This document shows, in pieces, positions 1 to 6,518 of a stretch of 64,000 bases of DNA (positions are counted from its first letter, which is position 1; each line of letters begins with the position of its first letter). The notes beneath the pieces are model-generated. The model did no database searches. It was not told where the DNA came from and saw nothing but the letters and a program-made list of their open reading frames with translations. Source of the DNA: Streptomyces lanatus (lineage in GTDB: Bacteria > Actinomycetota > Actinomycetes > Streptomycetales > Streptomycetaceae); contig NZ_BNBM01000021.1 of NCBI RefSeq assembly GCF_014655715.1, forward strand, positions 1-64,000. Reading direction: 5' to 3'. A program made the position numbers and the translations under genes.

Positions 1-198
1 AAGCCCGGACCGTTCACAGCGTCCTCGCTGTGTTATTTCAAAGGAACCTCGCCCCGGCAGACGCCGGAGACGGGGTATCAACATATATCTGGCGTTGACT
101 TTTGGCACGCTGTTGAGTTCTCAAGGAACGGACGCTTCCTTCGTACTCACCCTTCCGGGCTTTCCTCCGGGCAGTTTCCCTTCAGTCTTGCGTTTCCG
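1..198 (-). other. 5' leader of an rRNA operon (pre-16S region)
   Basis: Read on the minus strand, this stretch contains the block GAGAACTCAACAGCG, followed by CCAAAAGTCAACGCC, GTTGATACCCCG and GGTTCCTTTGA. I recognise this order from the transcribed leader just upstream of 16S rRNA in Streptomyces, where it carries antitermination and processing signals. A small hairpin (15-20 pairing with 27-32) lies near the window edge. The 16S gene itself should begin within about 100 bases to the left of the window. No protein is credible here despite open frames. Confidence 0.82.
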
Positions 199-227
199 AC
201 TCTATCAGACCGTTTCCCGATCCGATT
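199..227 (-). promoter_or_regulatory. Candidate rRNA promoter, proximal
   Basis: The minus strand reads TAGAGT (199-204) inside the context CTGATAGAGTCGGAA. The same context recurs 82 bases upstream, which suggests tandem rRNA promoters. The -35 region is not canonical. Confidence 0.5.
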
Positions 228-280
228 TCCTCGGCGCTTTCCAGGTTCCCGCTTCCGCGTTTCCCTTTCCGGCGGTTCCG

Positions 281-316
281 ACTTTATCAGATCCTTTCGG
301 GCCTGACTCCCAGTCA
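281..316 (-). promoter_or_regulatory. Candidate rRNA promoter, middle
   Basis: The minus strand reads TAAAGT (281-286) in the context CTGATAAAGTCGGAA. A perfect inverted repeat TGACT-CCC-AGTCA (304-316) covers the expected -35 position. Spacing to the neighbouring candidates is 82 and 81 bases. Confidence 0.55.
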
Positions 317-361
317 GTAGGGCTTGTCTTCCCGGTCCCTTGGGCCGTTCCGACGAGTGAG

Positions 362-391
362 ACTTTAGCGGACTCCTCGCTCCCGAGCTAA
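362..391 (-). promoter_or_regulatory. Candidate rRNA promoter, distal
   Basis: The minus strand shows TAAAGT (362-367) with TTAGCT (386-391) placed 18 bases upstream. It is the third member of an array spaced by about 81 bases. The sequence from 392 to about 600 holds no gene that I can support. Confidence 0.45.
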
Positions 392-624
392 TCGGGGGCT
401 GCGCTCTGTCGAACGCGGATTCCTCATTCCGTAAATACGCATGCCAATGAAACGACGGCAGACAGATCGACTGTCGTCGAATAGTGGTTGGGACTTACGG
501 AGTGGCTGTCCGGGGACCGACCGGAGTCGGCGCTCACGTCGGACAACTCGGAGAACACTACGGTTCGGCTCGGGGCGTGTCAACTTCACTCCGTGTGGCA
601 CCCCGGGGGCGTACTCTGGGACGT

Positions 625-666
625 ATGACGACGCGTACGTACGCCCAACTGTGGTGGGCCGCCTGA
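625..666 (+). CDS. Trp-rich leader peptide of the trpS attenuator
   Basis: A 13-residue peptide, MTTRTYAQLWWAA, ends at TGA 664-666. Two consecutive Trp codons (652-657) sit just before the stop, the classic arrangement for sensing charged tRNA-Trp by ribosome stalling. TACTCT (612-617) lies 7 nt before the ATG, so the mRNA may start at the ATG itself. The peptide is followed at once by alternative RNA structures (667-717) and then trpS. In S. coelicolor the auxiliary, indolmycin-resistant trpRS1 gene is known to be controlled by this kind of ribosome-mediated attenuation, and the architecture here matches. Confidence 0.88.
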   Translation: MTTRTYAQLWWAA

Positions 667-717
667 CGGCGGCCGCGCTTACGTATGCACTCAACGGCCG
701 CCGCCTCGGCGGCCGTT
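667..717 (+). promoter_or_regulatory. Transcription attenuator with antiterminator and terminator
   Basis: AACGGCCGCCG (693-703) and CGGCGGCCGTT (707-717) form a perfect 11-bp stem with a 3-nt loop, the terminator. CGGCGGCC (667-674), directly after the leader stop codon, is complementary to GGCCGCCG (696-703) and can form the competing antiterminator. Stalling at the Trp codons would favour read-through into trpS. Confidence 0.82.
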
Positions 718-783
718 CTCGTATCTCCCTCCAGAGGGTCGGCCGGCCGGGGACGGCGGTCTCGACCAGGAGGTGGAGTAGAG

Positions 784-1821
784 ATGACGCGGGTCTTCAG
801 TGGGGTCAAGCCGACCGGGCATCTGACGCTGGGGAACTACCTGGGGGCTATGCGGCGGTGGGCTGATGTGGATCAGTACCAGGCCGACGCGCTGTTCTGC
901 ATCGTCGATCTGCACGCGTTGACCGTGGACCACGATCCGGCGCGGGTGCGCAGGCTCAGTCGGCAGGCGGCGACGTTGTTGCTGGCGTCGGGGCTGGATC
1001 CGGAGCTGTGCACCGTGTTCGTGCAGAGTCATGTGGATGAGCACGCGCGGCTGTCCTATGTGCTGGAGTGCGTGGCCACGGACGGCGAGATGCGGCGCAT
1101 GATCCAGTACAAGGAGAAGGCGGCGCGTGAGCGGGAGCGCGGGAGGAGTGTGCGGCTGTCGCTGCTGACGTATCCCGTGCTGATGGCGGCGGACATCCTG
1201 GCATACGGGACGGACCAGGTGCCGGTCGGGGACGATCAGACGCAGCATGTGGAGCTCGCGCGGGATCTCGCGGTGCGGTTCAACCAGCGGTACGGGCATA
1301 CGTTCGTGGTGCCTCGGGCGACGCCGCCGCAGGTCGCGGCTCGGGTCATGAATCTGCAGGAGCCGGGCTCGAAGATGGGCAAGAGCGATGACTCCGGGCC
1401 GGGGATCGTCTATCTGCTCGATGAGCCCGATGTGGTGCGGAAGAAGGTCATGCGGGCCGTGACCGACAGCGGGCGGGAGGTCGTGTACGACCGGGACGCT
1501 CAGCCGGGGGTGGCGAATCTGCTGGAGATCCTGGCTGCCTGTACGGGTGGGAACCCATCGGAGCTGAGCGGTGTATATGAGTCGTACGGCTCTTTGAAGT
1601 CGGCCACCGCGGAGGCCGTGGTCGAGGTTCTCAGGCCCGTGCAGGAGAGGCACAGGGAGCTGTGCGCGGATCCTGGCTATGTGGAGGGGGTGCTGCGGGA
1701 TGGTGCGGAGCGGGCTCGGGCGATGGCGCGGCCGACCGTGGACGCGGCCTATCGGGCGATCGGGTTGCTGCCGGCGGCAGCGAGTGTGCCGGCGACCGCT
1801 GATATCGGGGTGACTGCCTAG
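784..1821 (+). CDS. trpS: Tryptophanyl-tRNA synthetase, attenuator-controlled type
   Basis: Class I aminoacyl-tRNA synthetase that charges tRNA-Trp in the cytoplasm; 345 aa, normal for the family. The HIGH-like motif is in PTGHLTLGN near the N-terminus and the KMSKS-like motif is KMGKS. The start at 784 follows a strong ribosome site, AGGAGGT (768-774); upstream in-frame ATGs would run through the attenuator. The leader peptide and terminator in front show induction by tryptophan or Trp-tRNA shortage. Streptomyces often carry two TrpRS genes, and the attenuator-controlled copy in S. coelicolor is indolmycin-resistant. Resistance of this copy is an inference: the active-site His in IVDLHALT is retained, so the sequence alone does not prove it. 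Confidence 0.95.
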   Translation: MTRVFSGVKPTGHLTLGNYLGAMRRWADVDQYQADALFCIVDLHALTVDHDPARVRRLSRQAATLLLASGLDPELCTVFVQSHVDEHARLSYVLECVATDGEMRRMIQYKEKAARERERGRSVRLSLLTYPVLMAADILAYGTDQVPVGDDQTQHVELARDLAVRFNQRYGHTFVVPRATPPQVAARVMNLQEPGSKMGKSDDSGPGIVYLLDEPDVVRKKVMRAVTDSGREVVYDRDAQPGVANLLEILAACTGGNPSELSGVYESYGSLKSATAEAVVEVLRPVQERHRELCADPGYVEGVLRDGAERARAMARPTVDAAYRAIGLLPAAASVPATADIGVTA

Positions 1822-1826
1822 GCATC

Positions 1827-1853
1827 GGCCGCCCCCTGGGGCAGGGGGCGGCC
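1827..1853. terminator. Bidirectional terminator between trpS and proC
   Basis: GGCCGCCCCC (1827-1836) and GGGGGCGGCC (1844-1853) form a perfect 10-bp stem with a 7-nt loop, between two convergent genes. Confidence 0.75.
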
Positions 1854-1859
1854 GGGTGG

Positions 1860-2669
1860 TCACTTGGTGCCGGAGGCCAGTTCGCGGCTGCGGTCGCGGG
1901 CGGCTTCGAGGGCGGCGATGAGGGCGGCTCGTACGCCGTGGTTCTCGAGTTCGCGGATGGCGTTGATGGTGGTGCCGGCGGGGGACGTCACGTTCTCGCG
2001 GAGCTTGACGGGGTGTTCCCCGCTGTCGCGGAGCATCGTCGCGGCGCCGATCGCGGACTGGACGATCAGGTCGTGCGCCTTGTCGCGGGGCAGGCCGAGG
2101 AGGATGCCGGCGTCGGTCATGGCTTCGACCAGGTAGAAGAAGTACGCCGGGCCGGAGCCGGAGAGGGCGGTGCAGGCGTCCTGCTGGGACTCGGGGACGC
2201 GGAGTGTCTTGCCCACGGCGCCGAAGATCTCCTCGGCGTGGGCGAGGTCGGCTTCGCTGGCGTGGCTGCCGGCGGAGATGACGGACATGGCCTCGTCGAC
2301 GAGGGCGGGCGTGTTCGTCATGACGCGGACGACTGGGGTGCCGGCGGCGAGTCGGTCCTCGAAGAAGGAGGTGGGGATGCCTGCGGCTCCGCTGATGACC
2401 AGGCGGTCGGCGGGGACGTGCGGGGCGAGCTCGTCCAGGAGGGTGCCCATGTCCTGCGGCTTGACCGTGAGGATGAGGGTGTCGGCCGTCTTGGCGGCTT
2501 CCGCGTTGGTGACCGGGGTGACTCCGTAGCGGGTGCGGAGGTCTTCGGCTCGTTCAGCGCGGCGGGCCGTCACCAGGAGGTCGGCCGGGGCCCAGCCGCC
2601 GCGGATCATTCCGCTGAGCAGGGCTTCGCCGATCTTGCCGGTGCCGAGGACTGCGACTTTCTGGGTCAT
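1860..2669 (-). CDS. proC: Pyrroline-5-carboxylate reductase
   Basis: Final step of proline synthesis: NAD(P)H-dependent reduction of pyrroline-5-carboxylate to proline in the cytoplasm. The protein is 269 aa, typical for ProC. The N-terminus VAVLGTGKIGEALLSGMI is the Rossmann dinucleotide-binding motif. The C-terminal part has the conserved SGSGPAYFF segment and the family signature around TSPAGTTINAIRELE. It is convergent with trpS and shares its terminator. An upstream promoter was not resolved. No abnormality seen. Confidence 0.95.
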   Translation of the reverse strand: MTQKVAVLGTGKIGEALLSGMIRGGWAPADLLVTARRAERAEDLRTRYGVTPVTNAEAAKTADTLILTVKPQDMGTLLDELAPHVPADRLVISGAAGIPTSFFEDRLAAGTPVVRVMTNTPALVDEAMSVISAGSHASEADLAHAEEIFGAVGKTLRVPESQQDACTALSGSGPAYFFYLVEAMTDAGILLGLPRDKAHDLIVQSAIGAATMLRDSGEHPVKLRENVTSPAGTTINAIRELENHGVRAALIAALEAARDRSRELASGTK

Positions 2670-2791
2670 GGCTGGGGTGCCCTCCGGGGGTTGCGTCGTC
2701 CGGGTTCATCCTCCCACCGAGGGCTCCTCTTCGAGGTGGCGTGTCCGGTGGGCGGACGGATCGGGCGACGCCGGGCCCGGTCCCGTGGTGG

Positions 2792-3583
2792 TCATGCCGT
2801 CCTGCGTCGCAGGGTCGCCGCGCCCAGGCCCAGGACGAGCAGGGCGCAGCAGGCCACGATCAGGGCGTCGCGGACGAAGTTGGCGGTCATGTCGGTGTGC
2901 TTGAGGACCTCGTTCATGCCGTCGACCGCATAGGACATGGGGAGGACGTTGGAGATGGCTTCGAGGGCGGGGTGCATGTTGTCGCGGGGAGTGAACAGGC
3001 CGCAGAGGAGGAGCTGGGTGAAGATCACGGCCGGCATGAACTGGACGGCCTGGAATTCGGAGGCCGCGAACGCCGAGACGAAGAGACCGAGCGCGGTGCC
3101 GAGCAGTGCGTCGAGGAGGGCCACGAGGAGGAGCAGCCAGGGGCTGCCGGTGACGTCCAGGCCGAGGAACCAGAGGGCGAGTCCGGTTGCCAGGGCGGAC
3201 TGGATGATCGCGAGGGTGCCGAAGGCGAGGGCGTAGCCGGCGATGAGGTCGCCCTTGCCGAGGGGCATGGCGAGGAGGCGTTCGAGGGTGCCCGAGGTGC
3301 GTTCGCGCAGGGTGGCGATGGAGGTGACCAGGAACATCGTGATCAGCGGGAAGATCCCGAGGAGGGAGGCGCCGATGTTGTCGAAGGTGCGTGGGCTGCC
3401 GTCGAAGACGTAGCGCAGCAGGAACAGCATCACGCAGGGGACGAGGAGCATAAGCGCGATGGTGCGCGGGTCGTGGAGCAGTTGGCGCAGGACCCGTGCC
3501 GCGGTGGCGGTCGTGCGGGCGGGGCTCAGGGCGCCGGTGGGGGCGGGCCGGGGCGTGGTGGTCGTGCTCGTCGTCGTGGTCAT
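2792..3583 (-). CDS. ABC-2 type transporter permease
   Basis: Membrane subunit (263 aa) of an ABC exporter. A short Thr-rich cytoplasmic N-terminus is followed by about six hydrophobic segments, beginning with the stretch around IALMLLVPCVMLFLL. The conserved ABC-2 segment near LRERTSGTLERLLAMPL sits between segments two and three. Its ATG overlaps the stop of the ATPase gene by four bases (ATGA), so the two are translationally coupled. The substrate is unknown; antibiotics, lipids or small hydrophobic molecules are all possible for this family. A long open frame reaching 4915 in the same frame is a shadow, and the real start is at 3583. Confidence 0.9.
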   Translation of the reverse strand: MTTTTSTTTTPRPAPTGALSPARTTATAARVLRQLLHDPRTIALMLLVPCVMLFLLRYVFDGSPRTFDNIGASLLGIFPLITMFLVTSIATLRERTSGTLERLLAMPLGKGDLIAGYALAFGTLAIIQSALATGLALWFLGLDVTGSPWLLLLVALLDALLGTALGLFVSAFAASEFQAVQFMPAVIFTQLLLCGLFTPRDNMHPALEAISNVLPMSYAVDGMNEVLKHTDMTANFVRDALIVACCALLVLGLGAATLRRRTA

Positions 3584-4395
3584 CGCGTGGTCTCCTTCGC
3601 GCGGGCGGCAGCCGCGACCGCCTCGTCGACCAGGTGCAGGAAGGCCGCCTCGACCGTCTCGGATCCGGTGCGGGTGCGGAGGGCGTCGGGGGTGTCGTCG
3701 GCGAGGATCTGGCCCTCGCGCATGAGGAGGAGGCGGTGGCAGCGCTCGGCCTCGTCCATGACGTGGGAGGAGATGAGGAGGGTGGCGCCGCGGGAGGCGG
3801 CGATGTCGTGGAAGAGGTTCCACAGGTCGCGGCGCAGGACCGGGTCGAGGCCGACCGTGGGTTCGTCCAGGACGAGGAGTTCGGGGGTGCCGAGGAGGGC
3901 GACCGCGAGGGAGACGCGGCTGCGCTGGCCGCCGGAGAGGTTGCCGGCCAGGGCGTCGGTGTGGCTGGTGAGGTCGACGTCGGCGATGGCGCGGGTGACG
4001 TTCTCGTGGCGTCGGTCGGCGGCGGTGTGGCCGGGGTCGAGGATCGCGGCGAAGTAGTCGAGGTTCTGGCGAATCGTCAGGTCGTCGTAGACGGAGGGGG
4101 CTTGGGTGACGTAGCCGATGCGGGTGCGCAGGGTGGGGTGGCCGGCGGGGCGGCCGAGGACGTCGAGGGTGCCGGTGACCTTGGCCTGGGTGCCGACGAT
4201 CGCTCGCATGAGGGTCGTCTTGCCGCAGCCGGAGGGGCCGAGCAGGCCGGTGATCTGGCCGCGGGGGACGGTGAATTCGAGGTCGCGGAGTACCTGGCGG
4301 GGGCCGCGTACGACGTTCAGGGATTCGGCTCGGATGGCGGCGGCGGTGTCGGGGGTTTCCGGCGGGTCTGAGCGGGTGGACGAATAATTCATCAT
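3580..4395 (-). CDS. ABC transporter ATP-binding protein
   Basis: ATPase partner (271 aa) of the downstream ABC-2 permease. It shows Walker A GPSGCGKTT, the signature LSGGQRSRVSLA and Walker B LLVLDEPTVGLDP, followed by the SSHVMDEAERC switch-His region. I chose the first codon of the ATGATG pair (4395) because TTGACG and GATTAT promoter boxes place transcription at that codon; a longer frame to 4431 would run through the promoter. The gene therefore probably has a leaderless mRNA. An inverted repeat covers the promoter and start, so a repressor is expected, although no regulator gene adjoins it. Confidence 0.9.
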   Translation of the reverse strand: MMNYSSTRSDPPETPDTAAAIRAESLNVVRGPRQVLRDLEFTVPRGQITGLLGPSGCGKTTLMRAIVGTQAKVTGTLDVLGRPAGHPTLRTRIGYVTQAPSVYDDLTIRQNLDYFAAILDPGHTAADRRHENVTRAIADVDLTSHTDALAGNLSGGQRSRVSLAVALLGTPELLVLDEPTVGLDPVLRRDLWNLFHDIAASRGATLLISSHVMDEAERCHRLLLMREGQILADDTPDALRTRTGSETVEAAFLHLVDEAVAAAARAKETTR

Positions 4396-4431
4396 GCGAT
4401 GAATAATCCTCGGACGGGGCTGTGGCGTCAA
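4384..4431 (-). promoter_or_regulatory. Promoter and operator of the ABC exporter, leaderless start
   Basis: On the minus strand -35 TTGACG (4426-4431) is separated by 17 bp from -10 GATTAT (4403-4408). Seven bases later comes the ATG (4393-4395). A dyad ATTCATC-ATGC-GATGAAT (4387-4404), extendable with one mismatch to 4384-4407, overlaps the -10 box and the start codon. It looks like a repressor site that would block both initiation and the leaderless 5' end. Confidence 0.7.
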
Positions 4432-4560
4432 GCGTCGGGCGGGCTGGACGGCCGGGGGCGGGATGCGGGTACCCGCGGGGTCGGGGGTAACGCGAAGCGC
4501 CCGCCCTTACCCGGATCGGGGTGGAGGGCAGGCGCGAGGTGGGGGTGAGAGCGAGGGAGG

Positions 4561-5331
4561 TCAGGGGGTGGTGGCTACGAGGAGGTCGACGTCGTAGGTC
4601 TCTTCGATGATTCCGCCGGGGAAGGCGTTGAGGAGGAGGCGCTTCTCCTCGGTGAGGAAGGCGGTGCTCGCCTCTGTGCCGTGGACCAGGAAGATCGAGT
4701 GGCTGCCGATGTTGGCCAGGTGTGTGTCGATGGGGACTCGGCGGCTCCAGCGGACCTTGCGGTGGGTGAAGTCGAGGTTCCCGGTCGGGTCGGCGAGGGC
4801 GGCTTTGGCTCCGCTTCCGTTCTGTTCGACGGCGGGGTGGACTCCGAATCGGCGTTCGATGCGGCGTGCCTGCTCGATGTGCCAGGGGATGTCCAGCGGG
4901 GTGGTGTTCCACCACAGGGCCAGTGCGCCGCCGGGGCGCAGGACGCGGAGGGCTTCCGGTACCGAGTGGGTGGGGTCGGTCCAGTGCCAGGCCTGGGCGT
5001 AGGTGAGGAAGTCGGCGGAGGCGTCGGCCAGGGGGAGGGCGTTGCCGTTGCCTCGGACGATCGGTATGTCGGGGTGGGCGTTGCGGAACTGGGCCGCCAT
5101 GCCCTCGCCGGGTTCCACGGCCAGGACGTCGGCGCCGCGGCGGCTGAGGAGGGCGGTGGCGATGCCGGTGCCCGCGCCGATGTCGATGACGCGGGCGCCG
5201 GTGAGGGGGTGGTCGGCCAGTTCCTCGATCGTGTCGAAGAGGGCGGGTGGGTAGGAGGGGCGGTTGGCGGCGTACTGGGCTGCGGCGGCGTTGAAGGAGC
5301 TGGCGCGGTCGGCGTGGGAAGGGGCGGTCAT
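4561..5331 (-). CDS. Class I SAM-dependent methyltransferase
   Basis: Cytosolic methyltransferase of the UbiE/Methyltransf_11 type, 256 aa. Motif I is VIDIGAGTGIATALL, followed by an acidic residue in VLAVEPGEGMAAQF and the post-motif region VLRPGGALALWWN. The N-terminal RASSFNAAAAQYAANRPSYPP resembles the start of many small-molecule methyltransferases of this group. The substrate cannot be deduced. The gene stands upstream of the ABC exporter in the same orientation, but the exporter has its own promoter, so joint function is only possible, not shown. Confidence 0.82.
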   Translation of the reverse strand: MTAPSHADRASSFNAAAAQYAANRPSYPPALFDTIEELADHPLTGARVIDIGAGTGIATALLSRRGADVLAVEPGEGMAAQFRNAHPDIPIVRGNGNALPLADASADFLTYAQAWHWTDPTHSVPEALRVLRPGGALALWWNTTPLDIPWHIEQARRIERRFGVHPAVEQNGSGAKAALADPTGNLDFTHRKVRWSRRVPIDTHLANIGSHSIFLVHGTEASTAFLTEEKRLLLNAFPGGIIEETYDVDLLVATTP

Positions 5332-5390
5332 ACCGACATGGTGGCTCTGGTCGCTGCGGGGTGCACCGAGTTTGCGGAGAGGTGGTTCGC

Positions 5391-5894
5391 CTAGGGGCGG
5401 CGGCGCTTCTTCGCCGGGTTTCCGGTGCGGCGGGTCGTGCGGCTCTCGTGTTGTTCGCGGGCCGTCTCGTATTCCTCGCGGTGGAGTTTCTCGCCGGGGG
5501 CCTCGGTGAGGGAGCGGAAGAAGTAGGCGAGGAGTGAGCCGACGAAGCCGATGGCCAGCAGGCCGCGGAGGGAGGCGTGGCGGTCGGGGTCCGGGCGCTT
5601 GGTGAAGCCGTCCCAGGTGTGGCGGAAGGCGAGGGCGCTGCAGATCGCGAACATCGCGACGACCAGGACGGTGACGAAGCTGCCGATGGCGGCGATCTCG
5701 ATGCCCTGGTAGGCGAAGCGCAGGACCAGGCAGGAGACGGCGGTGGTGACGAAGGAGCCGATGGCCACGCCGATGCGGCGGGCGGTGTAACCGTGATCGT
5801 GGTCGACCCAGGTCGTGCCGAAGAAGCGCAGGGGCTCGGGGCGGGGGCCCGTGGAGCCGGTGGGGTGGGCCGGGGTGCCGTTCTTCTCGCTCAC
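5391..5894 (-). CDS. Conserved small integral membrane protein
   Basis: A 167-aa protein of unknown function with a polar Pro-rich N-terminus (about 40 residues), three or four hydrophobic segments in the middle and a strongly basic, Arg/Lys-rich C-terminus ending KKRRRP. It begins with GTG at 5894. The basic tail probably stays in the cytoplasm and might touch nucleic acid or acidic lipid, but this is a guess. It is separated from the SH3 protein gene upstream by a large hairpin, so it is likely transcribed alone. Confidence 0.75.
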   Translation of the reverse strand: MSEKNGTPAHPTGSTGPRPEPLRFFGTTWVDHDHGYTARRIGVAIGSFVTTAVSCLVLRFAYQGIEIAAIGSFVTVLVVAMFAICSALAFRHTWDGFTKRPDPDRHASLRGLLAIGFVGSLLAYFFRSLTEAPGEKLHREEYETAREQHESRTTRRTGNPAKKRRRP

Positions 5895-5932
5895 TCGTCG
5901 ATTATCGCTCCGACGTGGTCGCGGGTTCAGTA

Positions 5933-5987
5933 CGGGTTCCGGCGAACCGGGGCCGGCTGGGTTCCGGCCCCGGCGAGCCGGAACCCG
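5933..5987. terminator. Two-tier hairpin terminator
   Basis: Outer arms CGGGTTCCGGC (5933-5943) and GCCGGAACCCG (5977-5987) enclose an inner hairpin CCGGGGCCGG / CCGGCCCCGG (5947-5956, 5964-5973). It lies just after the SH3-domain gene stop and probably ends that transcript. Confidence 0.7.
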
Positions 5988-5994
5988 CCTCGGT

Positions 5995-6336
5995 TCAAGA
6001 GCAACGGGGACGGATGTAACCGTCGCTGCCCGTGTTCACGTACGCGTCTGCGACGAACTCGCCGTCGTCGATGTTGTCCCAGATGTTCGATGTGCCGTAG
6101 GGACCGGTCACGTACGTGCCCGGGGTCTGGCAGAAGATCGGGACGCGGGCGCCCTCGGGGAGGACGCGGACGATGGCGTACTGGGTGCCGGGGCCTCGGC
6201 GGACGTTGAGGCGGTGGCCCGGGGCGACCGGGTAGGTGCGGATGGTGGCTGTTGCCGCCATGGTTGTCGCGGTGTCTGCCGAGGCGCCCCCGGACTCCTC
6301 GGATCTTTCGACCTCTTCGACGCGATCTGCGGACAT
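5995..6336 (-). CDS. Small SH3-like domain protein
   Basis: Protein of 113 aa. The first 35 or so residues are acidic and Ser/Thr/Ala-rich. The rest contains a bacterial SH3-like signature (HRLNVRRGPGTQYAIVRVLPEGARV), typical of domains that bind peptidoglycan or sit in envelope proteins. No signal peptide is evident, which is odd for an envelope role. Two Cys residues (FCQTPG and the terminal RPRCS) could form a disulfide. I chose the ATG at 6336 because GGGGGAGGAACG lies directly upstream; the frame reaches 6372. Confidence 0.78.
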   Translation of the reverse strand: MSADRVEEVERSEESGGASADTATTMAATATIRTYPVAPGHRLNVRRGPGTQYAIVRVLPEGARVPIFCQTPGTYVTGPYGTSNIWDNIDDGEFVADAYVNTGSDGYIRPRCS

Positions 6337-6422
6337 GATCGTTCCTCCCCCGTTGATCCCCATGACTGCCATGGGGTCCCGTTGATTCCCCTAAATCACG
6401 CCACGCACACATGTGCGCGTTG

Positions 6423-6448
6423 GGAACATGGAGGCTAGCAAGCCGTCT
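6423..6448 (+). promoter_or_regulatory. SigmaE-like promoter candidate for the Ser/Thr kinase
   Basis: GGAAC (6423-6427), a 17-base spacer and GTCT (6445-6448) match the ECF SigmaE pattern of Streptomyces (GGAAC, about 16-17 bases, GTC). It lies about 70 bases before the kinase gene. The sigE operon is in the same window. Confidence 0.5.
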
Positions 6449-6518
6449 CTGTCTCGTACGAGTCATCGACTAGGCTCCGTGCGTCGCGCGCGCCGACGAA
6501 CAGCACGGGGGTGGTCCC

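Noticed and set aside
95..391. 98-codon frame at the left end
   Set aside because: It lies on the opposite strand of the rRNA leader and promoters and has a Phe/Pro/Ser-rich shadow composition.
2741..4057. Long plus-strand open frame of 438 codons
   Set aside because: It runs antisense through the ABC permease and ATPase genes, whose motifs are clear; it is Glu/Gly-rich shadow sequence.
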